Part shown: positions 23,581 through 33,610 of the stretch, piece by piece | Numbering within the stretch: the stretch's first letter is position 1 | Layout: the number at the start of each line of letters is the position of its first letter | Origin: Podocnemis expansa | Lineage: Eukaryota > Chordata > Testudines > Podocnemididae | NCBI GenBank assembly: GCA_007922195.1 | Contig: ML681995.1 | Coordinates: forward strand, 12,639,450 to 12,703,449 | Length of the DNA stretch: 64,000 bases | Direction: 5' to 3' | Made by a program: the position numbers and the translations under genes | The notes under the pieces: model-generated | The model's input: only the letters and a program-made list of their open reading frames with translations | Told to the model about the DNA's origin: nothing | Database searches by the model: none

Positions 23581-25060
23581 TTGTGGAAGATTGGGGTCAG
23601 GACCTCAGGGTGTAGTGACCATTCGTGCATGGAATTGAAGTGCCTGCTGAGGTGGTCGGCCTTGTTGTTCCTGACCCCAGGGAGATGTGACGCCATCACA
23701 TGAAATTTGTTGCTGATGGCTAGGTCCCACAGGCGCATAGCTTCACGACACAGGGTTGGCGAACGGGCTCCCCCCTGATGGTTCACATAGAACATGGCTG
23801 TAGAATTGTCTGTTAGCACCTGGACTGAGTGACCCCTCAGGTGCGCTCGGAAGACGCGACAAGCGAATCTAATGGCTCGAAGCTCCTTTACGTTTATATG
23901 GAGCCCCTTTTCCGCAGATGACCACCTGCCCTGCGTGCTGATACCTAGGCTGAGATGGGCTCCCCAGCCGTGATCCGAAGCGTCCATGATCAGCATCACT
24001 GAGGGGTTGACCATCCCAAACGGGACGCCCTCCATCACGAAACGGGGAGCCTGCCACCATTCTAGCTGGGCTAGGACTTTGCATGGGATCGACACGGTTC
24101 TGTCCATTGCATGTCTGCCTGGACGGAACACTGAGGCCAGCCAGTCCTGCAACGGCCTGAGCCTGAGGCGGGCTAGTGGAGCGACGTTGGTAGTTGAAGC
24201 CATGTGTCCTCGAAGACTGAGACAATGTCTGACCGTGGTAGTTGGGTTTCGCTTTAAGTCAGTAATTATGTTGGTCATAGTCTCGAATCTGGCCTGTGGC
24301 AGGAAGACCCTGGCCTGCCTTGAGTCTAGGGCGGCTCCAATGAATTCTAGCCTCTGGGCTGGCCTCAGGTGGGACTTTTGTTCGTTGATGAGGAGTCCCA
24401 GGCGATGACACAGGGATCAGACCATATGGACACTGGTCTGTACCTGCTGTCGGGACCGGCCTCGGATCAGCCAGTCGTCAAGGTACGGAAAAACGTGCAC
24501 GCCATTTTTCTGGAGTTAAGCCGCTACGACTGCAATACATTTTGTGAACACCCTTGGCACCAGGGAAAGTCCAAACGGGAGTGCTGTGAACTGCAGGTAC
24601 TTGTGCCCTCGCACAAAGCGTAGAAAACGCCTGTGTTGTGGTTTGACTGACACGTGGAAATAGGCATCCTGCAGATCGAGGGTGGCGAACCAATCCCCCT
24701 GATCCAACGAGGGGATGATTTGTTTGAGAGTGACCATCCTGAATTTTAATTTCATGAGAAACCTGTTGAGGCCACGTAGGTCAAGAATGGGCCTCAATCC
24801 CCCATTTGACTTGGGAATCAGGAAGTACCTTGAGTAGAATCCTCTGCCCTTTTCTTCCTCTGGGACCTCTTCCACTGCACCCAGTTGGAGGAGTTTGTTT
24901 ACTTCTAGATCCAACTGTTGTTCGTGAGCGGTGTCCCTGAAAAGGGACTGGGAAGGGGGAGGGTTGTTGGGGGACCTAGCACGGAACTGTAGTGAGTAAC
25001 CATGCCGTACCATTCTTAGCACCCAGCGGTCTGTAGTGATGGAGGCCCACTGGGAATAGA
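23202..25060 (-). pseudogene. DIRS C reverse transcriptase-RNase H (two in-frame stops)
   Basis: One frame runs from about 25060 to 23202 with stops at 24518-24516 (TAA) and 24419-24417 (TGA). Reverse transcriptase motifs: IPKSNGGLRPILDLRGLNRF, LDLQDAYFHVSV with the first catalytic Asp, LPFGLSLVPRVF, and YLDD at 24485-24474, which is in frame between the two stops. RNase H follows: MDASDHGWGAHL (Asp), INVKELRAIRFA (Glu), VLTDNSTAMFYVN (Asp) and HLPGVRNNKADHLSRH (Asp). The last 120 residues hold the block found after RNase H in DIRS elements (PLIDLFATQENRKC, MYAFPPFPLIHRAL), sometimes described as methyltransferase-like. Only two point changes close the frame. Confidence 0.85.
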
Positions 25061-25099
25061 AAGGGAAGAGTCTGTTCAGGAATGGGGGTCTGTCTCGAT

Positions 25100-27343
25100 C
25101 CTGTATGTGGGTTCTTGGCTCGCCGCCCTCGCAGCTCCCGTCAAAACCGCCGTCCTTGGCTGCCGGAGCAACGACAGTTGGACCTCGATGCTCTGCTTGG
25201 CGTGTTCGGCCTGCCTCTCGGGGTTCTACCCCTCTCCCTATCTCTCTGCCTGGTCAGCCTACTGGTGAACGGCTGCCGTTGAGCTGGCACCAGTGGGAAG
25301 GGGGCCCGATTGGGGCGTCTCGACGGACCCGGAGATACCAGCCCCAATGATCAGAGAGTCGCGGTCGAATCTTTTAGACCGTGTAATTTTGCGTCAGTTT
25401 GGTCTGAAAAGAGCGCCGTCCCATCAAAAGGCAGGTCCTGAATGGACTGTTGGACCAGGGGAGGGAGGCCCGAAGCCTGTAGCCATGCTGCTCTACGTAA
25501 GGTGATTGCAGAGGCTATTGATCTGCCAGCCGAATCAGCCACATCCCATGCCGCCTGTAAGGCTGCCCTCGCCACCGTCGCCCCTTCTTCCAAAATGGTG
25601 TTGAAGTCTAAGCGGTGGTCCGGTGGTAGGTGCTGCGCAAACCGCCTTAGGGAATCCCAAAGGTTGTAGTTGTACCTGCCCAGGAGGGCTTGATGATTGG
25701 CCACCCGTAGCTGCAACGTTGCTGAGGAACAGAATCTCTTGCCGAACACGTCCAAAGCCTTAGCCTCTCTGCTTTTTGGGGTAGAAGCCGGCTGACCTTG
25801 GTGCTTGCGCTGGTTCACTGTGTCCACCACCAGAGAAGAAGGAGTAGGGTGTGCATACAAGTACTGGCATGTAGCCACCGGCACATAATATTTTTTCTCT
25901 GTACCCTTTGAGGTAGGGGCAACCGAAGACAGCTTTTGCCACAGTGAGCAAACGGTCCGGAGAACGCCCTCGGGGATGGGAAGGGCCAGCCTGGTAGAAG
26001 CCGTGGCTGATAGACCCATTATTCAATGTACTGAGGACTCTTCCACCTCCTCCACTTCTAAGCCCAAATTGGACACCAACCTGCGGAGCAGATCCTGGTA
26101 CGCCTTGAAATCATCCGCTGGTACAGAGGAGGTACCGTGTGATTCCGCAGCCGATGAGACGGATGGAGATCAACGCGTTGTGGCCGGAGAGGATTGACGC
26201 TCCAACCTGTCAGAGGCATCTCGAGACAGTGATCTGCGACCCCTGGTCTGCCGAACCCGCAAGTTAGTGCGCTGGGTCTCCTGTGGCAGCATCCATGGCA
26301 TCCAATAGGGCCAGTTAGCCAGCCAGTACTGAGAGGGGGGTCCCGTTATGGGTGGCTGGGCCTGTCCAGAGGAAAGCTGGGAGGTCTTCTGCCCTGCTGC
26401 CCCGTCCTCTGAGGGCACCGGGGCACAAGAGGAGGAGTGTGAGGTCCAAGAGGAGGAGCTAGAAGGCTCCCTCCTCCGTTGTTTCTTGGCCCAGCGAGAT
26501 GACACGTCTCTGTGCCCCGTGCTACAGTGCCGTGGTACCAGGGAGGGGGAAGTCGAGTGGAGGCGTATCCTCTTGTCCCCCCCCGTTCCTTGGTGCCACC
26601 GGTGCTGATGGCCTGAACGATTGCTGCATCCACGGCTGCTGCCTGGGGCCGGGGACTGAGCCAGTGATGCCCCTGCCCGGTCCGTCTGTGGCAAGCTCCT
26701 CCCCTGCCGTGGGGAGGCTTGGGGCGCTACCCAAGCCGACTCCAAGGGGGGGGGCCAAGTGTGGTGAGGTGCCGCGCCAAGCCGGCAAACTTAAGGCAGG
26801 CTTCCCTCGAGACGGCGGGCACGACGGAGCTGGAACCGGAGCCGGGGATGGTAAATTAGTAAGCACCCTGGCCGCCTCATATGCCTCGGGGGTCGAGGGA
26901 GCCGGTGGGACCAGGGATCTCGATCCTCCCGGGGGTGAGGGGGCGTCTCTGCGTGCACCCTCGGTGCGCTCCCGTCATTCATGGGCTTGTTCAGGCACCA
27001 CCGGTGCGGCCGGTGCAGAGTGGCGCCGCAGCATTGCCAGGCTTGCCGGTGCCAGTGGCGGGGTCCCCGCTTGACCCGAAGCTGTTCCCTCCGCCGAGAT
27101 CGAGCCCTGCGCCAGGGCCGGGAGCGGCAATCCCTCCGTAGGAGCCAGTGCTGTCTCCATCAGCAGCGCCTTAAGCTGGATGTCCCGGTCCTTTTTTGTC
27201 CTGGGCTTAAAAGCCTTACAGATTTTACACCGCTGTGGGCGGTGAGATTCCCCCAGACACCTCAAGCATCGGTCGTGTGGGTCACAGACCGAGAAGGGTC
27301 TGCCGCAGGAGGCACAAGGCTTAAAGCCTGGAGATCGGGGCAT
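25100..27343 (-). pseudogene. DIRS C gag-like gene, broken
   Basis: The likely start is the ATG at 27343 (MPRSPGFKPCASCGRPF). A Cys-rich region follows with CxxC pairs and the block CLRCLGESHRPQRC, which is characteristic of turtle-type DIRS first ORFs. The frame ends at 26975, and later parts are found in other frames. QYLYAHPTPSSLVVDTVNQR and LQLRVANHQALLGRYNYNLW lie near 25.85-25.65 kb, and DLPFDGTALF and KDSTATL near 25.4 kb. There a TGA replaces what is usually an Arg codon (about 25351-25353, a CpG-type change). An Arg-rich tail continues to about 25.14 kb. The function in DIRS is thought to be nucleic-acid binding; this copy cannot make the whole protein. Confidence 0.75.
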
Positions 27344-27404
27344 AGCCCCTGTAGGAAAACTCTTCGAAGTCTCCTTAATGTTCCCAGTGTCCGACACTAG
27401 TGGC

Positions 27405-27589
27405 GGAAAGAAAGAAACTGACCGCCTACTGGACCAGCGGGATATTTAACCGGAGTGGAATGCGCGCCACTCCAGGGGGCGCCACCGCTGGTCCCACGGC
27501 GGGGGCTGGGCAAAAGCTTCCGGTGTTCAAGCATGCTGGAACATACAAACCCAAGGTGGAATGTATGTGAGCAGCTGCTCAAAGAAGAA
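27405..27589 (-). repeat. Left inverted terminal repeat of DIRS C
   Basis: On the minus strand it starts TTCTTCTTTGAGCAGCTGCT and runs through a CATTCCACCTTGGGTTTG block, GCATGCTTGAACACCGG and GGCGGTCAG. The same order occurs on the plus strand at 20499-20645, with about 90 percent identity by eye. The junction with element A is at about 27589/27590, inside a coding codon of A's gag-like gene. Confidence 0.8.
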
Positions 27590-28122
27590 TAGATCTTTCA
27601 ACCTAGGAGGTTATCTTGAGGGGTAGGTTTAAAATTTGGCTGTTTACCTCTGTGATTAGCTGCCTCAGTAACCAGTGAATTAACCAGGGGATGGGTGAAA
27701 AAGACTTCCATCTCTTGGGGGAATATACCATTTTCTATCATTTCTCTTGTTTGTGGCAGGTATGGTAGCTAGGGTCTGCCAAATTATATCAGCCAGCTCC
27801 ATTAAGGCAGCATCCATTGATATGGTGATCTTAGAGGAGGCTATGACATGGAGTATCTTTAAAAGTTTGTGCTGTGATTCATTAAACTTCTTTCAAAGGG
27901 AATTTCAAGTGCTCGAGCCTCAGGTCTGAACAATTCATTGAACTTCTTTGAGTCGTCAGTGGAGCTTCATATGGATGGGATCACTACTTCATCCGTGGAT
28001 AAGAGTTGAAACCAGTGGTTGTCTTTGTGTGATTGTTAGAGCTCGTTATGCGGATCAGTCTGATAGGGTTGAAAGCCTTGCACTAGGTGACCTATGAGTG
28101 GAGCACGAATGATGGCAGCTGG
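27590..28122 (-). pseudogene. DIRS A gag-like gene, inner part
   Basis: Minus strand: ALEIPFERS, a block around TISMDAALMELADIIWQT, and EVFFTHPLVNSLVTEAANHR with KPTPQDNLLG. These correspond in order to the gag-like protein of element C (YLYAHPTPSSLVVDTVNQR and what follows). Frameshifts and stops are common. The frame ends at the C junction after AAG ATC TAT TC. The upstream side is cut by the TIR element at 28123. Confidence 0.7.
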
Positions 28123-29090
28123 CAGGGGTTAAAGTATAATTTGGCAGGCCCTGAAACCCTCCTAAATTGGCAGGCCCCCCTTGCACCAGTCTGGGCCCCC
28201 CTCATGCACCCCTGCTACTAACCCCCAAATGCCTGCCTCCCCACCCCAACTACTGCCCTCACATATCTACCCCCACCCCAGCTACTGACCCACACATGCC
28301 TGCCCTCCACTTCAGCTACTTCCCCCCATACACCTGCCCCCCACATGCCTATCCCCCACCCCAGCTACTGCCCCACACCCCAGCTACTCCCCCGGCCCCT
28401 GTCTCATCAGTGATCCCCCAACCCTTCCCCAACTCCCCATCATGACACACCGTCTTCCCCCACTCCCCCGGGCTGACCCACTTCCCTAGGTCCTTTTTCC
28501 TTACTGGTCCAGCTCATCTGTCCTCAAAACCCAGATTTCCCTAAGTCCCCCTCACAGCCCCCCTGAATTTTTGAACTCACCCCCCATTTGTCAGCTAGTA
28601 ACAGTATTATACCAAATCAGTGAGCACCCCTACACCCCCCCAATTTCAAGTCCTGGGGAGACTACTGCACCAACCCCCCCCCCAAAAAAAACCTGCTTAC
28701 CTGGCCACCATGCACTGTGGAGTGGCCGCAGCCCAGGCTGAGGCTCTGGACTGAGCCTCTGGCCTGAGCCTGCTCTGACTGAGCATGCTCAGAGGCTCTG
28801 AACATGCTCAGTCAGAGCAGACTCAGACTGGAGCAGCTGCCTGCCTCCTGGAACACACAGGAACAGCATTCCATGGCCTGCTATTTTTAGAGACTCAGCG
28901 TTGGGGGCCCTAAAAATAGAAAATGGAGCCAGAAGTCTGCATTCCAAGGTGTTATTTTTAAATGGTGGGCCCCGGAATGCAGCACTCCAGCTTCCTTTTC
29001 TATTTTTAGGGGCCCCAGAATGCTGAACCCCAAAAAATAGTGGGCCCTGGAATGCCGCTCCAGGGGCATTCTGGCCTACTTTAACCCCTG
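28123..29090. mobile_element. hAT-like TIR element inserted in DIRS A
   Basis: Ends are CAGGGGTTAAAGTATAATTT and CTACTTTAACCCCTG, inverted repeats of about 15 bp. The 8-bp flanks GCAGCTGG and GAGGCTGG agree at 6 of 8 positions, as for a decayed hAT target duplication. The inside has C-rich tandem units (28.2-28.4 kb) and palindromic GGGCCCC/TATTTTTAG stretches towards the right; no transposase is seen. A fragment with the same end sits at 16895-16966. Confidence 0.7.
28195..28410. repeat. C-rich minisatellite-like stretch
   Basis: Irregular repeats of CCCCAGCTACTGCCC-like units with CACACATGCCTGCC in between. It lies inside the TIR element at 28123-29090. The open frame through it is a by-product of the repeat. 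Confidence 0.55.
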
Positions 29091-29099
29091 GAGGCTGGA

Positions 29100-30215
29100 C
29101 TGGTTGGTATAGGAAGATGAATAATGTTCCAGCCTGCCCAGAATCTCTGTCTGGGGTGCTCTGGTGGCAGCACTGAGAATGATATTGTGAATTGTGGCTG
29201 TGATGTTATGATCTTGCATGGCAATGTGAGTGTGTCATGGATCCAGTTGGGAAGCAGTATTCTGGAGACTGGTAAGTACGCTTCCATTTGGTGCAGCATG
29301 GAGAGTGAACTTGCAGCGGTGGTGGTGTCATACTAGCTCTGAAAAGGCCAACCCATCTTTGTAAAGTACAGAACCTAAATCTAACCTTTGAAGACAGGTT
29401 ATAGGGAAATGCAATGGTAGTGAGTAGGCTAGGGCTTTCGTATCACTAGTGGTTTCTTGATGATGTTTACATGTATCCTGTTAGAGGCTGGCAAGGTGAA
29501 TGAAGTGCTTCCCTATCTGTTACCATTGTTCTATTGGAAGGGGTCAAGAGGAAACATTAACATCTAAATGGACCTTTGATGTACCAAAGTAAACTGTCTG
29601 TTAATGGTGCTAATGCAGTTAATTACCTGGGATGCCCAGGAGGTGAAGGTTTTCCTTCAAAGGACGATATGCATTGCTATGCTCCACTTAAGAAAGTACC
29701 TGGGATGGGAACTGTCATCAAAGCCCACATGAAGAATTGACCTGCAAATGCCCACCTTGCTAGCTACAACTATAAAAGGACGTTGGGAACAGAATTCCTT
29801 TATCTCACATCTTTCCAAGCTTCTCAGGGAAAGTTTGGGCTGCAGGACTGAGATCCCAACCAACATGGCCTGGAAACTGCCCTGCTAATTCTCATGGGGG
29901 AGAATTAGAACAAACTCTACACTTGGATTATTTGGTCTCTATTCCTATAAACTGGATTAGTAACAACTGAAGCTGTGAAACAAGGACTTTTCTTCTTTGG
30001 ACTCTAAATCATTTGTATGTATGTGATTCACTTTGACCCTATAACATCTCTCATTTTGTTTCTTTTCTTTTTATATTAAACCTTTAGTTGTACTTACTAA
30101 AGGATTGGCTGGCAGCGTGGTATTTTGGGTAAGATTCAAGCCTATATTGTTCTGTGTAATGTGGCTGACCCTTTGGGGTCAGAAGAACCTATTTCTTTCA
30201 CAGACCTAGTGGCTG
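29100..30215. repeat. Unclassified interspersed repeat within DIRS A
   Basis: This stretch does not read as DIRS coding sequence in any frame I tried. The part at 29.63-30.21 kb looks like a known turtle repeat by pattern (TATAAAAGG near 29773, later AATAAACC-like sequence and AAAGGATTGGCTGGCAGCGT at about 30099). It could be an LTR or another element class; I cannot tell which. Boundaries are uncertain. Confidence 0.4.
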
Positions 30216-30219
30216 TACT

Positions 30220-31111
30220 GAGGACCAGTGACTGGAATGCGGTAAAGGGAGCTGGCTATGCTATATGGTGGGTTCTTGATATCCATTGTGGGGGATCAGA
30301 AGCATTGTTTGTGAGTGGTTGGTGGAGTTTATCTCTGATAACCCACCAGTGCTGGAAGAATCTGCTCTCCTTTTTGCTGCTTGCCATGATCTTTGCATAT
30401 TCAGGTGGTTATCCCAGGGGGCCCGGGTCACAAGTGGGTCAGTCAGTGAGTGAGGAGGTGATAGGTGATTCTCCTTCCTTGCCTTTTTGCATGGTGCAGT
30501 GCCTGGTGCCATTGACTGAGGCTTTTTGTACCACAGAGGTCTGTGGCTCCACTGAGGAATACAGTGCCAGCATGACATCCTGTAATATTTTCTGCACCAT
30601 GCTCTCCATAGAAGCAGTAGATGGTGCTAGGGACTTATGCTCTGGTGCTTTAGGAGATGCACTTTTCCCTGGAGCTATGCCTGAGGAGGAGTGCTTATTC
30701 AAAGAGCTTGACCCCTCATGAGCACATTTAGAGTCCTTAGACTTAAACAGCTCTTGGGGTATCCAAGGAACCAGAAGCCTTTAGGGTACTATTTCTAGGA
30801 GACTCTCTCATTGGGGAGCATCCTTGTTTTGATGTGTTAGTCTCCAGAGGTAAAGCAGCTCTTGTGGCTTGGGGTGCAAGGTGTTTTTCAGGATCTGAGT
30901 CCATAGGGGGTCCCTGGGATTTTTCCATTAAAAACACTTTTAGTAGTAGTTCTCCCTCTGTCATTGCTCTCATGCTGTGGTTACTGCAGTGAGAGCATTT
31001 CTGTGAGACATGGGAGTCCCCTAGGCACCGGACGCATTGTGAGTGTCTATCAAGGGCAGGTATCGCCACATTATATGAGGAGCACCTTTTAAGATCGGGT
31101 AAACTCAGCAT
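30220..31111 (-). pseudogene. DIRS A gag-like gene, N-terminal part
   Basis: An ATG at 31111 opens MLSLPDLKRCSSYNVAIPAL, followed by QCVRCLGDSHVSQKCSHC, the same Cys-rich block as CLRCLGESHRPQRCKIC of element C. The frame runs 122 codons to 30743; further fragments with GQP/charged sequence (about 30.7-30.26 kb) lie in other frames. The inner end meets an unclassified repeat near 30.2 kb. Confidence 0.7.
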
Positions 31112-31359
31112 TTTGAAAGCAGAGGTTCAACTAACTCTCTAGGTATTGAAAGAGAGAACTGAAATTGAAGCTTTTTTTTTCCTTACAGAATGGAGAGGTG
31201 AGTATTAAATCAAAACTACAGAACTTGTTTTCTTTGTCTCATTGTGAGGCTTGAGGAGGTTGACACTGAGGAAAATGCTGAGAAGAAACACTCCTCCTTC
31301 ACCCTAGGTGGTTCAAAAGGAACAGAGGGAGTGGGGGCTGGGTGCTCGCTAATCTGTGC

Positions 31360-31470
31360 TAAGGCTGTCCGGAGTTCCAACCAGCATGTGCCCAGCCCCT
31401 ACTGCTACAAAGGACATGACGACACCTGATGTGAAGCACACACAGGGACATGGCTCAAAGAAGAAACTGG
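31360..31470 (-). repeat. Left inverted terminal repeat of DIRS A
   Basis: On the minus strand it begins near the motif TTTCTTCTTTGAG and continues with ATGTCCCTGTGTGTG, TTTGTAGCAGTAGG and GGTTGGAACTCC, the same order of blocks as on the plus strand at 19110-19240. Similarity fades after about 110 bp. The outer boundary is estimated. Confidence 0.65.
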
Positions 31471-33215
31471 GGTTACCAATGAGCGTAGATGCTCAAGCCC
31501 CAGGTTAACATACCCAGAGTCTGCTAACTTGACTTCTACTGACCCTGGTCTTAGGTTCCAGTATAAACAGATCTGAAGGGCCAAGCTGGGCAATTCTCTG
31601 GCTGCTAGGACTTGCAGCAATGTAACAAGTATTCCAGAGGTTTGCCCATTTATCTTGCTTTTCTGCACCCATGTCTAGGTGCTTCCATGGAGCAGCGTAT
31701 CTATGGCATTAAGGACTGCCAGAGTTAGGATCTATACAGAGGTTTCTCCTCCTGCTATTTGCAGAACTTCTGCAACTGCTTTGTGCCTGTTCACTTCAAT
31801 AGTCCAATACTGTCCAAGGCATGAGGAAGAGCCCATGAGAAATAACTAGCCAACAGGCCTAGACTACTGATCGTGGCCATTTACAGTAGCTTGATCTTTT
31901 CATAACCTATACTCAGTAGCAGACAGCATTTCTATCCTATTTTCTAAGGGTTAATTTTGTGAGCACAGCACAAAAGTCACAGAAGTGAAGTCAATTTACA
32001 CACTATATCCTTGTACACACACCTTGGCAAGATCCTACCAGTCCAGTCCAGTGCTTCCTGCTCTTTCTTATCCTCAACGAACAAAATTCATGATGGGTCT
32101 ACTACTTTCACAATCCTGTATGACATTAGTACCCTTTATTGAGCCTGGCTGGAGTCAGTCTACTTTCGGTTCCATCTCTCCACTTTGTGCAGCACAGCCT
32201 TTTAATCCCGTCTTGAATGGCTCATGCAACAGTTGAGTCCCCCTCCCACCATCAAAAGCCATTTGTAGCTTCATCTGTAAACCAGGGATGCTGTTATTTG
32301 TATTACTATAGCACTTGATACACCACTACAAGCATTAGGCTTCCTGCCACTGTAGATAGAGGCAGATGGAGAATAATTTGAGTTTATTGTTTCTGTGTCT
32401 GATTTGCTTCTTTCCTCCCCTACCCCCACTCTGCACGCTTCAGCCTCCAAGCAAGCACAGAGAATGACGTCTAGCTGAGCAGAGAAGTGTTCCAAAACCC
32501 AAGAAACTGCCAAGAAATGCATCTTCTTGCATTTTTTCTATGACTCTGCTCTAGTCTGTCTTCCTTGTCCTTCTCCTTGCATAACAATGTTTAATATTTT
32601 TCCTTTATAATAACTTATTAAATACACCACTCACATTCTCTTGTACAGTTTCTAACATATAGGTGGAAATGGCATTTGGCTACCTGTGGGAAATTGAGTA
32701 TGTTTGAATCCATGGGTACAGGGGCAGTGAAATCCTAACATGATTGAATTCAGTGGCAGAACTCTCACTGACCTCAAGGAGGCCAAGATTTCACACTGGA
32801 TATTTAATTGTCCACACATGCCCTTGCTATTCAGATCATGGGGTTTTTGTAAGTCTTTTATAAGATTATTACTCCCAAATTCAAGTACAACTGTGGATGA
32901 TCTTTGAGGGCTGGGCTGCTGGCCCTCTGAAACTATTCTGGCAAACCCCGCCTTCTTGAGATGTCACATTAAAATCCATCTACTGGTAGTTACACAGATA
33001 GCACAGCTAGACCTACAAGTAGCTGGTAGTGTTAAATCTGTCAGTTTCTGCAAAAAAGCAAAACCATTTGGTGTCTCTCTTCCCTGCATCATTTGTTTCA
33101 CTGAACACAGATATAAACCCAGTTCAAAAATGTTCGCTGTTAAGATTTCGGAAACGAATTCTGAAGATAAACTGCAGAAGCGAATTCTCATTAAAAAATA
33201 AATCAAAATGTTTAC

Positions 33216-33610
33216 CTGTCCAAACGAGTAACCTCTGTGACGTCTCCTCTGAAGAGGGTGTCACTTACTTCCCTTAGTCCACTGGAGCTCTCTCTGTAAG
33301 GACTCTTAACCTCACCATTTATGGGAAGCTTACAAACATCTTGCTGTCCCGAAGCTGAAGTTCTTTCTAAAAACTGACTGCCTTCCTTGATACGTTGTTG
33401 GATCACCGGCGTGAGTGGCATTTCAAAACTAAAGTAGCTATCAGGTTCAGAGTATAAAGTCTCCAGTGATTCCGCACTATAATATAAAGAAGCATTGTCT
33501 AGAATGTTTTCAAATTGTGAGCTATACATATCAATGGAGACTTCTGCTGCATTCTTTTGTCCAAGGACATCTTCATATCCTCCCTTGGCTGCTTCTTCCT
33601 CCTCCATGAT
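33216..33610 (-). CDS. PSD3: PSD3 coding exon 4 (region before Sec7)
   Basis: Acceptor TTAATTCGTAG (AG 33612-33611) and donor AG|GTAAAC (GT starts 33215); phase 2 at both ends. It encodes an acidic start (MEEEEAA), then SQFENILDNASLYYSAESLE, and then FSFEMPLTPVIQQRIKEG and QFLERTS, the most conserved stretch of the family upstream of the Sec7 domain. The reading frame continues from the previous exon (SER-I-MEEEE) and into the exon at 1208 (RLD-S-NAGLK). It is separated from that exon by a 32-kb intron filled with DIRS elements. Confidence 0.92.

Larger units (their letters stand above)
20499..27589 (-). mobile_element. DIRS element C (younger, nested in A)
   Basis: Subtracting fragment B, C is about 5.7 kb, a normal DIRS length. 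Order along its own strand: left terminal repeat (27589-27405), gag-like frame (27343 to about 25.1 kb, broken), reverse transcriptase/RNase H (about 25.06-23.2 kb, two stops), tyrosine recombinase (to 22147, open), internal complementary region, right terminal repeat (ends 20499). The terminal repeats are inverted and share long runs, including a block around ATTTAACC and GGGGGCGCCACCGC. The outermost 40-50 bp of the right end are missing at the junction with element A. It lies in the same orientation as PSD3. Confidence 0.85.
19082..31470 (-). mobile_element. DIRS element A (old, decayed, split by nested insertions)
   Basis: An old DIRS-type (tyrosine recombinase) retrotransposon in the same orientation as PSD3. 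Its gag-like start is at 31111 and its tyrosine recombinase remnant lies at 19.47-20.50 kb. The two ends are inverted repeats: the plus strand at about 19110-19240 (GATGTGTGTCCTGTG, then TTTGTAGCAGTAGCAG and CCAGTTGGAACTGG) matches the minus strand from about 31455 to 31360. It is interrupted by element C (20499-27589), a TIR element (28123-29090) and an unclassified repeat (about 29.1-30.2 kb). Its middle coding section is missing from its place and seems to be fragment B. No frame is intact. Confidence 0.8.
1209..33215 (-). other. PSD3 intron 4 (about 32 kb), mobile-element rich
   Basis: It joins the exons at 33216 and 1208 with matching phase 2. It holds the DIRS cluster at 19.08-31.47 kb, a solo DIRS terminal repeat, palindromic repeats at 2.6, 4.7 and 15.0 kb, TIR elements at 7.2-8.0, 12.9-13.4, 16.8-17.1 and 18.6-18.9 kb, and a CR1-like relic at 6.4 kb. 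Stretches at 1.2-2.5, 2.8-4.1, 5.0-6.4, 8.0-12.6, 13.8-14.4, 15.2-16.7, 17.1-18.6 and 31.5-33.2 kb show no gene and no repeat that I can place confidently. The 2.8-3.5 kb part is C-rich on the plus strand. Confidence 0.8.

Noticed and set aside
26499..27074. 191-codon plus-strand frame
   Set aside because: It is antisense to the GC-rich gag-like gene of DIRS C and has no family likeness.
30125..30721. 198-codon plus-strand frame
   Set aside because: It runs antisense through the DIRS A gag-like remnant and partly through an unclassified repeat.
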